64,000 nt of DNA from Burkholderia paludis (GTDB taxonomy: Bacteria; Pseudomonadota; Gammaproteobacteria; Burkholderiales; Burkholderiaceae). The position numbers were made by a program, and so were the translations under genes. The notes below the pieces were generated by a model that was not told where the DNA came from, made no database searches, and was given only the letters and a program-made list of their open reading frames with translations. This document shows, in pieces, positions 1 to 10,200 of the stretch. Location: NCBI RefSeq assembly GCF_000732615.1, contig NZ_JPGL01000025.1, positions 1-64,000 on the forward strand. Direction: 5' to 3'. The number at the start of each line of letters is the position of its first letter. Position 1 is the first letter of the stretch.

Positions 1-2546
1 GCCTGCGCCTGGCCCGACGAGAAGCCCGGCGCCGGGCCGCCGTTGATGTCGGCCGCCGTGTAGCCGTTGTAGCGCACCACCATTTCCGGGCCGAACGTCG
101 GCGTCACATTGACGATCGACGACAGCGGCACCATGTCGCCGTCGGCGTTGCGCGTCTTCAACTGACCGATATCCTCCGCGTAGGCCCGGAACGGCGCATC
201 GGCCTGCACGCGCACCTGGTACACGCGCCCGAAGCGATTGAAGTCGTTCACGTACAGCGAGCCGAGGTAGATCTGCATCGTGTCGAACACGTCGGTGACC
301 GACACGCCGAGCTGCTTCGCCTTCACGCGGTCGAGATCGACGTTGAGCTGCGGCACGTTGATCTGGTAGCTCGTGAACAACGGGCCGAGTTCAGGCGCCT
401 GCTGCGCGTGCTTGATGAAGTCGTTGGTCGCTTCCGCCAGCTTCGCGTAGCCAAGCGCGCCGCGATCCTCGACCTGCATCTTGAACCCGCCGAGCGTGCC
501 GAACCCTAGAATGGGCGGCGGCGGAAAGATCGCGACGAAGGATTCCTTGATGTCCGCGTACTTGCGATTCAGCGCGTCTGCGATCGCCTGCGCGGACAGC
601 GCCTTGTCACCCCGCTTGTCGAACGGTTTCAGCGTGATGAATACCGTGCCCGCACTCGACGAATTCATCAGGCCGTTCACCGACATGCCCGGAAACTCGA
701 GGATGCTTTCCACCCCGGGCTGCTTCAGCGCGATGTCGGCCATCGTATCGACCACCTTCCCGGTGCGGTCGAGCGACGCGCCGTTCGGCAGTTGCGCGAA
801 GCCCACCAGGTACTCCTTGTCCTGCGCCGGCACGAACCCGGTCGGAACGATCCTGCCCACCAGGATGGTGATGCCGATCAGCACGGCGTAAATGCCCATG
901 ACCAGCGCCTTGCGGCCGATCAGCCCGTCGAGCCGCGTTCCATACGCCGTCGAGCCGCGCTTGAAAAGCCGGTTGAACGCGTCGAAGAATCCGCCGAGGT
1001 AACGCCGGATCACACGCGTCACGCCGTCTTCCGGTTCGTTATGCCCCTTCAACAACAGCGCGGACAACGCGGGCGACAGCGTGAGGGAGTTGAACGCGGA
1101 GATGATCGTCGAGATCGCAATGGTCAGCGCGAATTGCCGGTAGAACTCGCCGGACAGTCCCGGCATGAACGCCAGCGGGACGAACACGCTCGACAGCGTC
1201 AGCGCGATCGCGACGATCGGCGTGCTCACCTCCTTCATCGCGAGATAGGTCGCATCCTTCGGCGACAGCCCCTTGGCGATGTTCCGTTCGACGTTTTCCA
1301 CCACCACGATCGCGTCGTCGACGACGATCCCGATCGCCAGCACCATTCCGAACAACGACAGCGCGTTGATCGAGAATCCGAACATGAGCAGCAGCGTGAA
1401 GGTGCCGACGATCGAAACCGGCACCGCCAGCAACGGAATGATGGACGCGCGCCACGTCTGCAGAAACAGGATGACGACGACCACGACCAGCGCAACGGCT
1501 TCGAGCAGCGTGGAAACCACGGCGGCGATGCTGGAGCGCACGAACTTGGTCGGATCGAAGACGATCCGGTAGTCGACGCCGGCGGGCATGTCCGCCTTGG
1601 CCTCCTCCATCGTGGCGCGCACCTGGTCGGAAATTGCCAGCGCGTTTCCGCCCGGCGCCTGAAAGATGCCGAACCCCACCGCGGGCTTGCCGTCAACCAT
1701 CGATCTCAGGCCGTAGTCCGATGCACCGAGCTCGATGTGCGCGACATCGCGCAGATAGGTCACGCCGCCGGCTGGCGCCGTCTTGATCACGATGGCGCCG
1801 AATTCCTCCTCGGATTGCAGTCGACCTCGCGTATTGACGGACAGCTGCAACGGCACGTTGCCGCGCATCGGCTGCGACCCGATCACGCCGGCCGCGACCT
1901 GCACGTTCTGCTCGCGAATCGCATTGACCACGTCGGTCGCAGTCAGCCCGCGTGCCGCGATCTTCTGCGGATCGAGCCAGATCCGCATCGAATAGTCCCC
2001 TCCGCCCCAGATTCTGACTTCGCCGACCCCGGGAATACGCTCGAGCCGGCTTTTTATATTCAGAATTCCATAATTTCGAAGATAGTTGACGTCGTAGCGG
2101 TTGTCCGGTGAAACCAGATGCACGGCGATGGTCTGCGTGGTGGACGATTTGACGGTCGTCACGCCAAGCCTCTGCACGTCGGCGGGCAGCTTCGGGAATG
2201 CCTGTGAAACCCGGTTCTGCACGAGTTGCTGCGCCTTGTCCGGATCGGTGCCGACCTTGAAGGTGACCGTGAGCGCCAGGGTGCCGTCGCTGTTCGCCTG
2301 CGACTGCATATACAGCATGCCCTCGACGCCGTTGATCTGCTCCTCGAGCGGCGACGCAACCGTCTCCGCGATCACCTTCGGATTCGCGCCCGGGTATTGC
2401 GCATTGACGGCGATCACCGGCGGCACCACCTCGGGATACTCCGCGATCGGCAGGAAATACAGCGATATGACGCCGGCCAGCAGGATCAGCGTCGACAGGA
2501 CGCCGGCGAAAATCGGCCGGTCGACGAAAAACCGCGAAACGTTCAT
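1..2546 (-). CDS. RND multidrug efflux permease (HAE-1 family, MexF-like), 3' part off the window
   Basis: Inner-membrane proton-driven pump subunit of a tripartite drug exporter. Translation from the ATG at 2546 gives a typical start (MNVSRFFVDRPIFAGVLSTL) with the first membrane helix followed by the periplasmic porter segment (PGANPKVIAETVASPLEEQI). The TM4 proton-relay motif GIVVDDAIVVVENVER is present with both aspartates. About 848 codons are inside the window, and the family usually has about 1,050, so roughly 200 residues lie beyond the left edge. The N-terminus resembles MexF/OqxB more than AcrB. It is last in a leftward run behind an esterase, a membrane-fusion protein and an acyltransferase. 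No outer-membrane channel gene is visible. Substrate is not predictable from sequence. Confidence 0.93.
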   Translation of the reverse strand, partial: MNVSRFFVDRPIFAGVLSTLILLAGVISLYFLPIAEYPEVVPPVIAVNAQYPGANPKVIAETVASPLEEQINGVEGMLYMQSQANSDGTLALTVTFKVGTDPDKAQQLVQNRVSQAFPKLPADVQRLGVTTVKSSTTQTIAVHLVSPDNRYDVNYLRNYGILNIKSRLERIPGVGEVRIWGGGDYSMRIWLDPQKIAARGLTATDVVNAIREQNVQVAAGVIGSQPMRGNVPLQLSVNTRGRLQSEEEFGAIVIKTAPAGGVTYLRDVAHIELGASDYGLRSMVDGKPAVGFGIFQAPGGNALAISDQVRATMEEAKADMPAGVDYRIVFDPTKFVRSSIAAVVSTLLEAVALVVVVVILFLQTWRASIIPLLAVPVSIVGTFTLLLMFGFSINALSLFGMVLAIGIVVDDAIVVVENVERNIAKGLSPKDATYLAMKEVSTPIVAIALTLSSVFVPLAFMPGLSGEFYRQFALTIAISTIISAFNSLTLSPALSALLLKGHNEPEDGVTRVIRRYLGGFFDAFNRLFKRGSTAYGTRLDGLIGRKALVMGIYAVLIGITILVGRIVPTGFVPAQDKEYLVGFAQLPNGASLDRTGKVVDTMADIALKQPGVESILEFPGMSVNGLMNSSSAGTVFITLKPFDKRGDKALSAQAIADALNRKYADIKESFVAIFPPPPILGFGTLGGFKMQVEDRGALGYAKLAEATNDFIKHAQQAPELGPLFTSYQINVPQLNVDLDRVKAKQLGVSVTDVFDTMQIYLGSLYVNDFNRFGRVYQVRVQADAPFRAYAEDIGQLKTRNADGDMVPLSSIVNVTPTFGPEMVVRYNGYTAADINGGPAPGFSSGQAQ

Positions 2547-2676
2547 GATCAAGGTTCCATCGTTCAGGATTGGTTCCCGCGACGCCCCGCTGCCGGAGTC
2601 AAGGCGTGCCGGCGGGACGCGCGGCTTCAGCCGCCTCGCCCCGCCCGGATGCGGTGCGCCGTCGTTCGACGGCGGG

Positions 2677-3837
2677 CTAGACTTCGGCGCCCATCAGCGC
2701 GGACTTCCCGGGTGCGACCTTCCCCCACCGGCGCATGACCGGACGCTCGATGCAGACGAAGAGCAGCCAGCCGCCAAGCACCGATGCGCCGAAAGCCGCC
2801 AGCACGAGGGCCGTTGCCGCCGGCGTACCCAGCAGGCGACCGTTCAGCCAGTTCGTCACCGCCGTCAGGATCACCAGATGGATCATGTACATCCCGAACG
2901 AGATGTCGCCGAGCCAGTTCATCGTTCGCCCGGCGAAGCCGGTCCTGCGCCCGGTCACGTCGGCCGACGCCACCGATGTAATCAGGAACGCGATCGGAAC
3001 GACCGTCGCCGCATTGAAGCTGAATTGAAACGGCACGAACATCGCGAGGAGATAGCCGGCGATCATCAGCCCGAATGCGGGTACGAGCCCCAGGTCGATC
3101 CAGCGGCCCGCCATCAGGATGCGCGCCATCAGCATGCCCAGCACGAACTCGAACAGCCGGAACGGCGGGAAAAAGTAGGACAACCACCAGCGCTCCACCG
3201 AGATCGGCCATGCGTTCACCCACGGCGTGCCAGGCACCATCAGATTGACGGCCAACTGGAACGAGAACAGCCCGACCACCATGGCCGCGGCCCATATCCA
3301 TAATCTATTTTCAGGAATCCTTTTTATATTGGGTAAAATAAAAGGGAAAATTACGTAGAAGAACAGTTCGCAACAGAGCGACCACGACGGCCCATTGACG
3401 CCGAGATAGACCTCGTCTTTCGGAACCCATGCATGAACCAGCAACAGGTTCGGCAACCAGACCGAAGCCGGCGTGACGGATGCGCCGAACAGGATCATCG
3501 TCAATGCCCAGGTCGCGAAGTGATTCGGATAGATTTTCAGCACGCGCCTGAAGATGAAGCTGCCGACCGTGTCGTCCGGCCTGGCCGACCACGTGATCAC
3601 GAATCCGCTGAGCACGAAGAAAAACGAAACGCCGAGCCAGCCGCCCTCCCCGAACAGCACCTTGAACCCGTGCGAAACCTGGTGGTCGGCATATGGATTG
3701 AATCCGATGATCCTTGTCAACGATGCATGAAAGCCGAAGACGAGCGCAGCCGCGACGAAACGCAACCCGGTCAGCGACGGCAATTTCATCAAATGGTGAT
3801 GAGGTAGAACGGACGAATTCCTGATCGCGTCATTCAT
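2677..3837 (-). CDS. Acyltransferase 3 (OafA/YrhL-like) integral membrane protein
   Basis: 386-residue polytopic inner-membrane protein of the acyltransferase 3 family, which transfers acetyl or other acyl groups to sugars, lipids or small molecules. It begins its conserved part with LPSLTGLRFVAAALVFGFHAS, where the His of GFHA is the family's essential residue. Next come GEGGWLGVSFFFVLSGFVI and about ten hydrophobic segments, ending in a basic tail. There is no SGNH domain. It lies between the membrane-fusion gene and the RND pump gene on the same strand (gaps of about 210 and 130 bases), which is unusual for an RND operon and suggests it modifies what the pump exports. That link is inference. 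The acceptor is unknown. Confidence 0.9.
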   Translation of the reverse strand: MNDAIRNSSVLPHHHLMKLPSLTGLRFVAAALVFGFHASLTRIIGFNPYADHQVSHGFKVLFGEGGWLGVSFFFVLSGFVITWSARPDDTVGSFIFRRVLKIYPNHFATWALTMILFGASVTPASVWLPNLLLVHAWVPKDEVYLGVNGPSWSLCCELFFYVIFPFILPNIKRIPENRLWIWAAAMVVGLFSFQLAVNLMVPGTPWVNAWPISVERWWLSYFFPPFRLFEFVLGMLMARILMAGRWIDLGLVPAFGLMIAGYLLAMFVPFQFSFNAATVVPIAFLITSVASADVTGRRTGFAGRTMNWLGDISFGMYMIHLVILTAVTNWLNGRLLGTPAATALVLAAFGASVLGGWLLFVCIERPVMRRWGKVAPGKSALMGAEV

Positions 3838-4047
3838 AAAGCACTCCTTATTGAAAATGGCTCAATCACGACAGATCGATGCAATATTCGGTGGCACACC
3901 TTCCCGGCAGGCGGACGACCTCGGCCGGCGCTGTCGTTGCCGCGCGCGATGACGCCACGGCAACGCCAGCTTGCCTGAATGGCCCGCGATTTCCGCGACG
4001 TTGCGATCCTGGCGCCGAATCCTGCCGGGGTGGTGACGGGTGCTTCG

Positions 4048-5211
4048 CTAGCCGCTGACGCTGTCGGCGGCCATCGGAATCAGGTTGGGCTTCACGCTGG
4101 CGCCGGGACGAATGCGCTGCAGGCCGTTGACGACGATGCGTTCGCCAGGCTGCAAGCCGCGGGAGACGATGCGCAGCCCGTCCTGCAGGTGTCCCGGCAG
4201 GATCTCGCGATATTGCACGCGGTCTTGCGCATCGACCACCATGACGAACTTCTTTTCCTGATCGGTGCCGATCGCGCCGTCGCTGATCAGCACCGCGGGA
4301 TGAGGCTCGCTGCCGCTGATCTTCACGCGGGCGTACAGCCCCGGCAGCAGCGTGCCATCGGGGTTGTCGAAGATTGCCCGCACACGAACGGTGCCCGACC
4401 CGCTATCGATGCGATTGTCGATCGACGAAACCCAACCCGGATGGGAATAACCGCTTTCGTCGGCCAGACCCAGCATGACGGGCATCGCGCCCTTGCCGTT
4501 TCGGCTCAGGTAGGTCAGGTAGGTCTGCTCGTCGACATCGAACGACGCGTAGATCGGCGAAAGCGACACCAGCGTCGTCAACGGCGGCGAAGATGCGCCG
4601 GGGAAAACGATGTTGCCCACGGTCATTTCGGCGCGAGACACCCGTCCCGCGAAGGGGGCAACGATCCGCGTATAGCCGAGATTGAGCCGGGCTGCCTCCA
4701 GGGCGGCCAGCGCGGCCTTCAGGTCCGCATCCGCCTCCCGCGACGCATTCTGCTTTTCGTCGAAATCCCGTTTGGCGATCGCATTGTCGACGATCAGGCG
4801 TTGCGCCCGCGCGAGGTCCGCGCCCGTGAAACTGCATCGGGCCTGTGCCGACGCCAGCCGCGCTTGCGCGCGATCGACCTCGACGGCATATGGCCGCGGG
4901 TCGATGGTAAAGAGCGGGTCGCCTTTCTTGACCAGCGCGCCGTCCTTGAAATGGACCGCGACGATCGTCCCCGATACCAGCGGCCGCACCTCGACCTTGT
5001 CGATGGCTTCGAGCCGGCCGGAATAGCTTTGCCAATCCACGATGCGCTTTGCCACCGCAGCCGCGACATCGACCTCCGCGGCCGGGGGCCGGGCTTCCGC
5101 ATGAACCGGGGTGATCGCACCGCCGCGACCGAGCACGGCGGTCGCCGCGCCGGCAGCCGCGACGATCAGCAAGACGGCAATCGCAATCGGGTACTTTCGT
5201 TTGGGCGGCAT
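4048..5211 (-). CDS. RND efflux periplasmic adaptor (membrane-fusion protein)
   Basis: 387-residue HlyD/AcrA-type adaptor joining an RND pump to an outer-membrane channel. It has a basic start followed by a hydrophobic signal-anchor (about residues 8-28), with no lipobox Cys, unlike AcrA/MexA. The barrel-sandwich half-motif (VRPLVSGTIVAVHFKDGALV) is followed by an alpha-hairpin and a second half-motif (RIVAPFAGRVSRAEMTVGN). The beta-barrel and membrane-proximal domains follow (GLYARVKI; GLQPGERIVVNGLQRIRPG). Length is normal for the family. It is transcribed toward the acyltransferase and RND permease and presumably partners the latter. One odd Cys sits in the hairpin (about residue 147). Confidence 0.93.
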   Translation of the reverse strand: MPPKRKYPIAIAVLLIVAAAGAATAVLGRGGAITPVHAEARPPAAEVDVAAAVAKRIVDWQSYSGRLEAIDKVEVRPLVSGTIVAVHFKDGALVKKGDPLFTIDPRPYAVEVDRAQARLASAQARCSFTGADLARAQRLIVDNAIAKRDFDEKQNASREADADLKAALAALEAARLNLGYTRIVAPFAGRVSRAEMTVGNIVFPGASSPPLTTLVSLSPIYASFDVDEQTYLTYLSRNGKGAMPVMLGLADESGYSHPGWVSSIDNRIDSGSGTVRVRAIFDNPDGTLLPGLYARVKISGSEPHPAVLISDGAIGTDQEKKFVMVVDAQDRVQYREILPGHLQDGLRIVSRGLQPGERIVVNGLQRIRPGASVKPNLIPMAADSVSG

Positions 5212-5379
5212 GTCCGTCCCTTCGTTGAGTACGGCAGATCATGTCGGGCCGCTCGGCGCTCGCGCGGTCGAACGCGCGCTCCGCCATTGCGGCGCTGGAC
5301 GCAGCACATGCGCGCTCCTCGCCGGAACGAGCGGCACCGGCGCCGCCGCGGCGAAGCGATCGACGTCGTGCGGAAGGCT

Positions 5380-6582
5380 TTATTCGACCGCGCTGAACTC
5401 CGGCACGTAAACGGCCTCGCACAATTCGGCGACGAAGGCGCCGGACATCCCTTCCAGGGCCGTATTCGTGAACGCCACCACGCTCAGCTGCCTGACCGGA
5501 TCGACGAACCACGAATGGCCGTAGGTGCCGCCCATGCGCCAGGTTCCGGCGGATTCGGGCGTCTGCGCCGCGACGGGGTCCTTCAGCACCGTGATGCCGA
5601 GGCCGAAGCCCCGGCCGGGCCAGAAGGCCATCGGCAAATCGCCGATCTGGTTGGCCGTGAATTGCCGGACCAGCGACTCGGGCAGCAGCGGCGCCCCACC
5701 CGTGCGCAGCGTTTCCAGCAGGCGCAGGAAGTCCCCCGCGGAGCCGACCATGCCGGCGCCGCCGGACGGATAGGCGGCGGCATTCAATGCGCGACTCGGC
5801 GACAGGTCGAAACCGGCCGTGCCTTCGACGAACGGAACGAAATCGGGTTCGCCGAGCCGCCGGGGCGCCGACGGAGCATCGGCGTACGCGACGGCAAGCC
5901 GGCGTTCGTCCACCGCCGTGAAGGCCGTGTCGCGCAAGCCCAGCGGCCCTGTCACCAGTTCGGCGACGGCCTTGTCGAGCGGCAATTGCGTGACTTGCTC
6001 GATGACCGCGCCGAGGACGTCGGTCGCGATCGAGTACTTCCACTCGCTTCCCGGTCGATACAGCAACGGCGCGGCGGCGATGCGCCGTACGTTTTCCTGG
6101 AGGCTCACGTCGCTGCCGTCCATCCCGTCGGACACACCGGCGCGCGCGTACGGGCCGTTCTCCTCCTGGAAGAATTTGTAGGACAGGCCTGCGGTGTGGG
6201 TCATGAGGTGACGAATCGTGATGCGCGGCTGCGTGCCGTCGGGCAGCCGCGGCGTGAATTCCGGCAACCACCGGGTCACGTCCTCGTCGATCTGCAGCCG
6301 CCCCTGCGCGATCAATGCCAGCGCCGCGACCGACACGATCGGCTTCGACACGGAAGCCAACCTGAAAAGCGCATCTTCCTGCATCGGCTTGCCGGCTTCG
6401 CGATCCGCCATGCCGGCGGCCCGCCGGTAAACCACTTGCCCGGCCTGCGCAATCAGGATGACGGCGCCGACCAGGCGCTGCTCCGACAACGTGCGTTCGA
6501 GCACGCCGTCGACGCGCTGCGTCAAGGTCGATACATACGAATGATCAGCCGCCTGATTCGTCGAATTATCTTGAAAGGCCAT
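5380..6582 (-). CDS. EstB-like serine hydrolase (class C beta-lactamase family VIII esterase)
   Basis: 400-residue serine hydrolase with a beta-lactamase fold. The nucleophile motif S-x-x-K is visible as RLASVSKPIVS (about residue 75). The Tyr motif is in WKYSIATDVLG. The C-terminal GTYGHSWFVDP stretch fits the third active-site element. Overall it strongly resembles EstB of Burkholderia gladioli, a family VIII carboxylesterase that deacetylates cephalosporins but is not a true beta-lactamase. No signal peptide is evident, so it is probably cytoplasmic. The ATG at 6582 has an AAAGG about 8 bases upstream. It heads the leftward run that continues into the efflux genes, with a 168-base gap. Substrate unknown; detoxifying deacylation of an exported compound is a guess. 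Confidence 0.9.
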   Translation of the reverse strand: MAFQDNSTNQAADHSYVSTLTQRVDGVLERTLSEQRLVGAVILIAQAGQVVYRRAAGMADREAGKPMQEDALFRLASVSKPIVSVAALALIAQGRLQIDEDVTRWLPEFTPRLPDGTQPRITIRHLMTHTAGLSYKFFQEENGPYARAGVSDGMDGSDVSLQENVRRIAAAPLLYRPGSEWKYSIATDVLGAVIEQVTQLPLDKAVAELVTGPLGLRDTAFTAVDERRLAVAYADAPSAPRRLGEPDFVPFVEGTAGFDLSPSRALNAAAYPSGGAGMVGSAGDFLRLLETLRTGGAPLLPESLVRQFTANQIGDLPMAFWPGRGFGLGITVLKDPVAAQTPESAGTWRMGGTYGHSWFVDPVRQLSVVAFTNTALEGMSGAFVAELCEAVYVPEFSAVE

Positions 6583-7424
6583 CGTAATTACCTTTAAGTG
6601 AAGATTATTTTCGAGTCATAGTAAGTCAATGGCCAAACAAATTAAAAGCCGTCCGACCGTATTTTCATAGCGGACGAAAATGTCTCGAATCGGACCGTGC
6701 ACAACTCAGCGCGAGCGGCGAACAGCTCCGACGCCACGGCTCCAGCGGGTTGCCGCTCCGGTCGTTTGATTGAAGTTCATGGCTCACCCGGACGCAAACA
6801 ATTCAATCCCCCGAAGCTCGATCGCGTGATATTCGGTGAATCGGATATACGGGTTATCAGGCGAATTTCAGTTATGAATATCGATGAAAATGTGCGACCG
6901 GGAATATTGGCAAACCGATAGCAGCGCCGATACTGATCGCAGTCGTATCGATCGGTGTTTTGAAAAGCCATTCTGCTCCCCGGGCGACCATGACCGCGGT
7001 GGACGGTCCCCGCCGACCTGCTGCGACAGGTGTGAGGCAGCGCCCCGTTCCGCACGCGCCGGCTGGAGCAACCGAAGGCCGCACATCGGTTCGCCGATAC
7101 GACAGGGGCGTGGCCTTCGAGTCAACACGTCCGGTGTGAAGACTCATGTCTTTGAGTAGCGCCAGTTTGGCAGGACCCTTCGCATCCCGATCGGCACGCC
7201 CGACGCCTGAAAGCGCGGGAACGGAGCGACGCTTCGTCGGCCGCAGGCTTCGTTACATCAAGGCGTTCGGACCTCGATGCCGAACGAGCGACTAGCGGTA
7301 TCGATTGAAGCCATTGCACTGGTCCACGGGCAACAGGTGACAGCGGAAGATAGCTTGCCCCCGATACTGCCCGCCACGCCCCCTGGCGGCCCACGAAATC
7401 CCTTGGACGCGGCCAAAAACAAAA
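6583..7424. other. Intergenic region without a credible gene (842 bases)
   Basis: Several short overlapping open frames occur on both strands, but none has a recognisable domain, a good ribosome site and a coherent codon pattern. The first 80 bases next to the esterase gene are AT-rich (stretches such as attaaaagcc) and probably carry the promoter of the leftward esterase/efflux run. The rest may be a decayed gene or regulatory DNA, and I cannot assign it. No regulator gene for the efflux locus lies here. Confidence 0.5.
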
Positions 7425-7454
7425 AACCCGCGAAGCCTTTCGGCATCGCGGGTT
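7425..7454 (-). terminator. Intrinsic terminator downstream of tRNA-Ile
   Basis: Read on the minus strand, aacccgcga and tcgcgggtt form a hairpin with an inner tgcc/ggct stem. It is followed by a T-rich run (plus-strand aaaaacaaaaaa just before it). It lies about 35 bases past the 3' end of the tRNA. Confidence 0.8.
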
Positions 7455-7488
7455 TCGCGGCTTCCTCGAACAACCCTGGAAGCGAATC

Positions 7489-7564
7489 TGGTGGGCCCGG
7501 CGGGGTTCGAACCCGCGACCAATCGATTATGAGTCGACTGCTCTAACCGCTGAGCTACAGGCCC
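7489..7564 (-). tRNA. tRNA-Ile with CAU anticodon (lysidine-modified Ile2 type)
   Basis: The 76-nt minus-strand sequence folds as a cloverleaf. The acceptor stem is GGGCCTG paired with CGGGCCC (allowing G-T pairing), followed by ACCA, with the CCA encoded. The D arm is AGCTCAGCGGTTAGAGC, the anticodon loop is CTCATAA and the T arm is GCGGGTTCGAACCCCGC. The CAU anticodon could mean Met, but the GACTCATAATCGATTGGTCGC core matches the E. coli ileX-type isoacceptor that reads AUA after lysidine modification of C34. It sits just downstream of rpoD on the same strand. Confidence 0.93.
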
Positions 7565-7640
7565 TGATGAGAAGCGAAGCGTGTCACACGCCGCCCCGGC
7601 AACGAAGCCGGGCCGGCATTGTAACAACAAAGGAGACAAA

Positions 7641-7671
7641 CGCCACCGGCATTGTGCAAATGCCGGCGGCG
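7641..7671 (-). terminator. Putative rpoD terminator
   Basis: Minus-strand arms of 13 bases (cgccgccggcatt against aatgccggtggcg, one mismatch) surround a 5-base loop. A moderately T-rich stretch follows (gtttgtctccttt). It lies about 20 bases past the rpoD stop codon. Confidence 0.7.
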
Positions 7672-7693
7672 TTCGCAGGAGAGACGCTGGAAA

Positions 7694-10111
<2,418 letters not shown>

Positions 10112-10157
10112 CGCGATTCTCGCCTCTGCTTGGAAAACAAACCGCTGGAAACCTTAT

Positions 10158-10186
10158 ATTATAGCACGCTGGGGAACCCTCTCTAA
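10158..10186 (-). promoter_or_regulatory. Candidate internal promoter for rpoD
   Basis: Minus strand: a perfect TATAAT (10163 down to 10158) with TTAGAG 17 bases upstream (10186 down to 10181, four of six matches to TTGACA). It falls in the short dnaG-rpoD gap, about 45 bases before the rpoD ATG. Internal promoters for rpoD are known in this operon in other bacteria. Activity here is inferred from sequence only. Confidence 0.55.
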
Positions 10187-10200
10187 GCTCCCCGGCCGCC

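Noticed and set aside
792..2111. Plus-strand 439-codon frame opposite the RND permease
   Set aside because: Low-complexity Arg/Asp/Gln composition typical of antisense frames. The minus-strand RND reading has continuous family motifs.
3979..6597. Very long open frame (872 codons) on the plus strand opposite the adaptor and esterase genes
   Set aside because: It is the antisense shadow of two well-supported genes in GC-rich DNA: Arg/Asp/His-rich, with no family motifs and no ribosome site.
7489..7564. tRNA-Ile as the attachment site of an island
   Set aside because: No second copy of the tRNA 3' end and no integrase gene was found in the window beside it.
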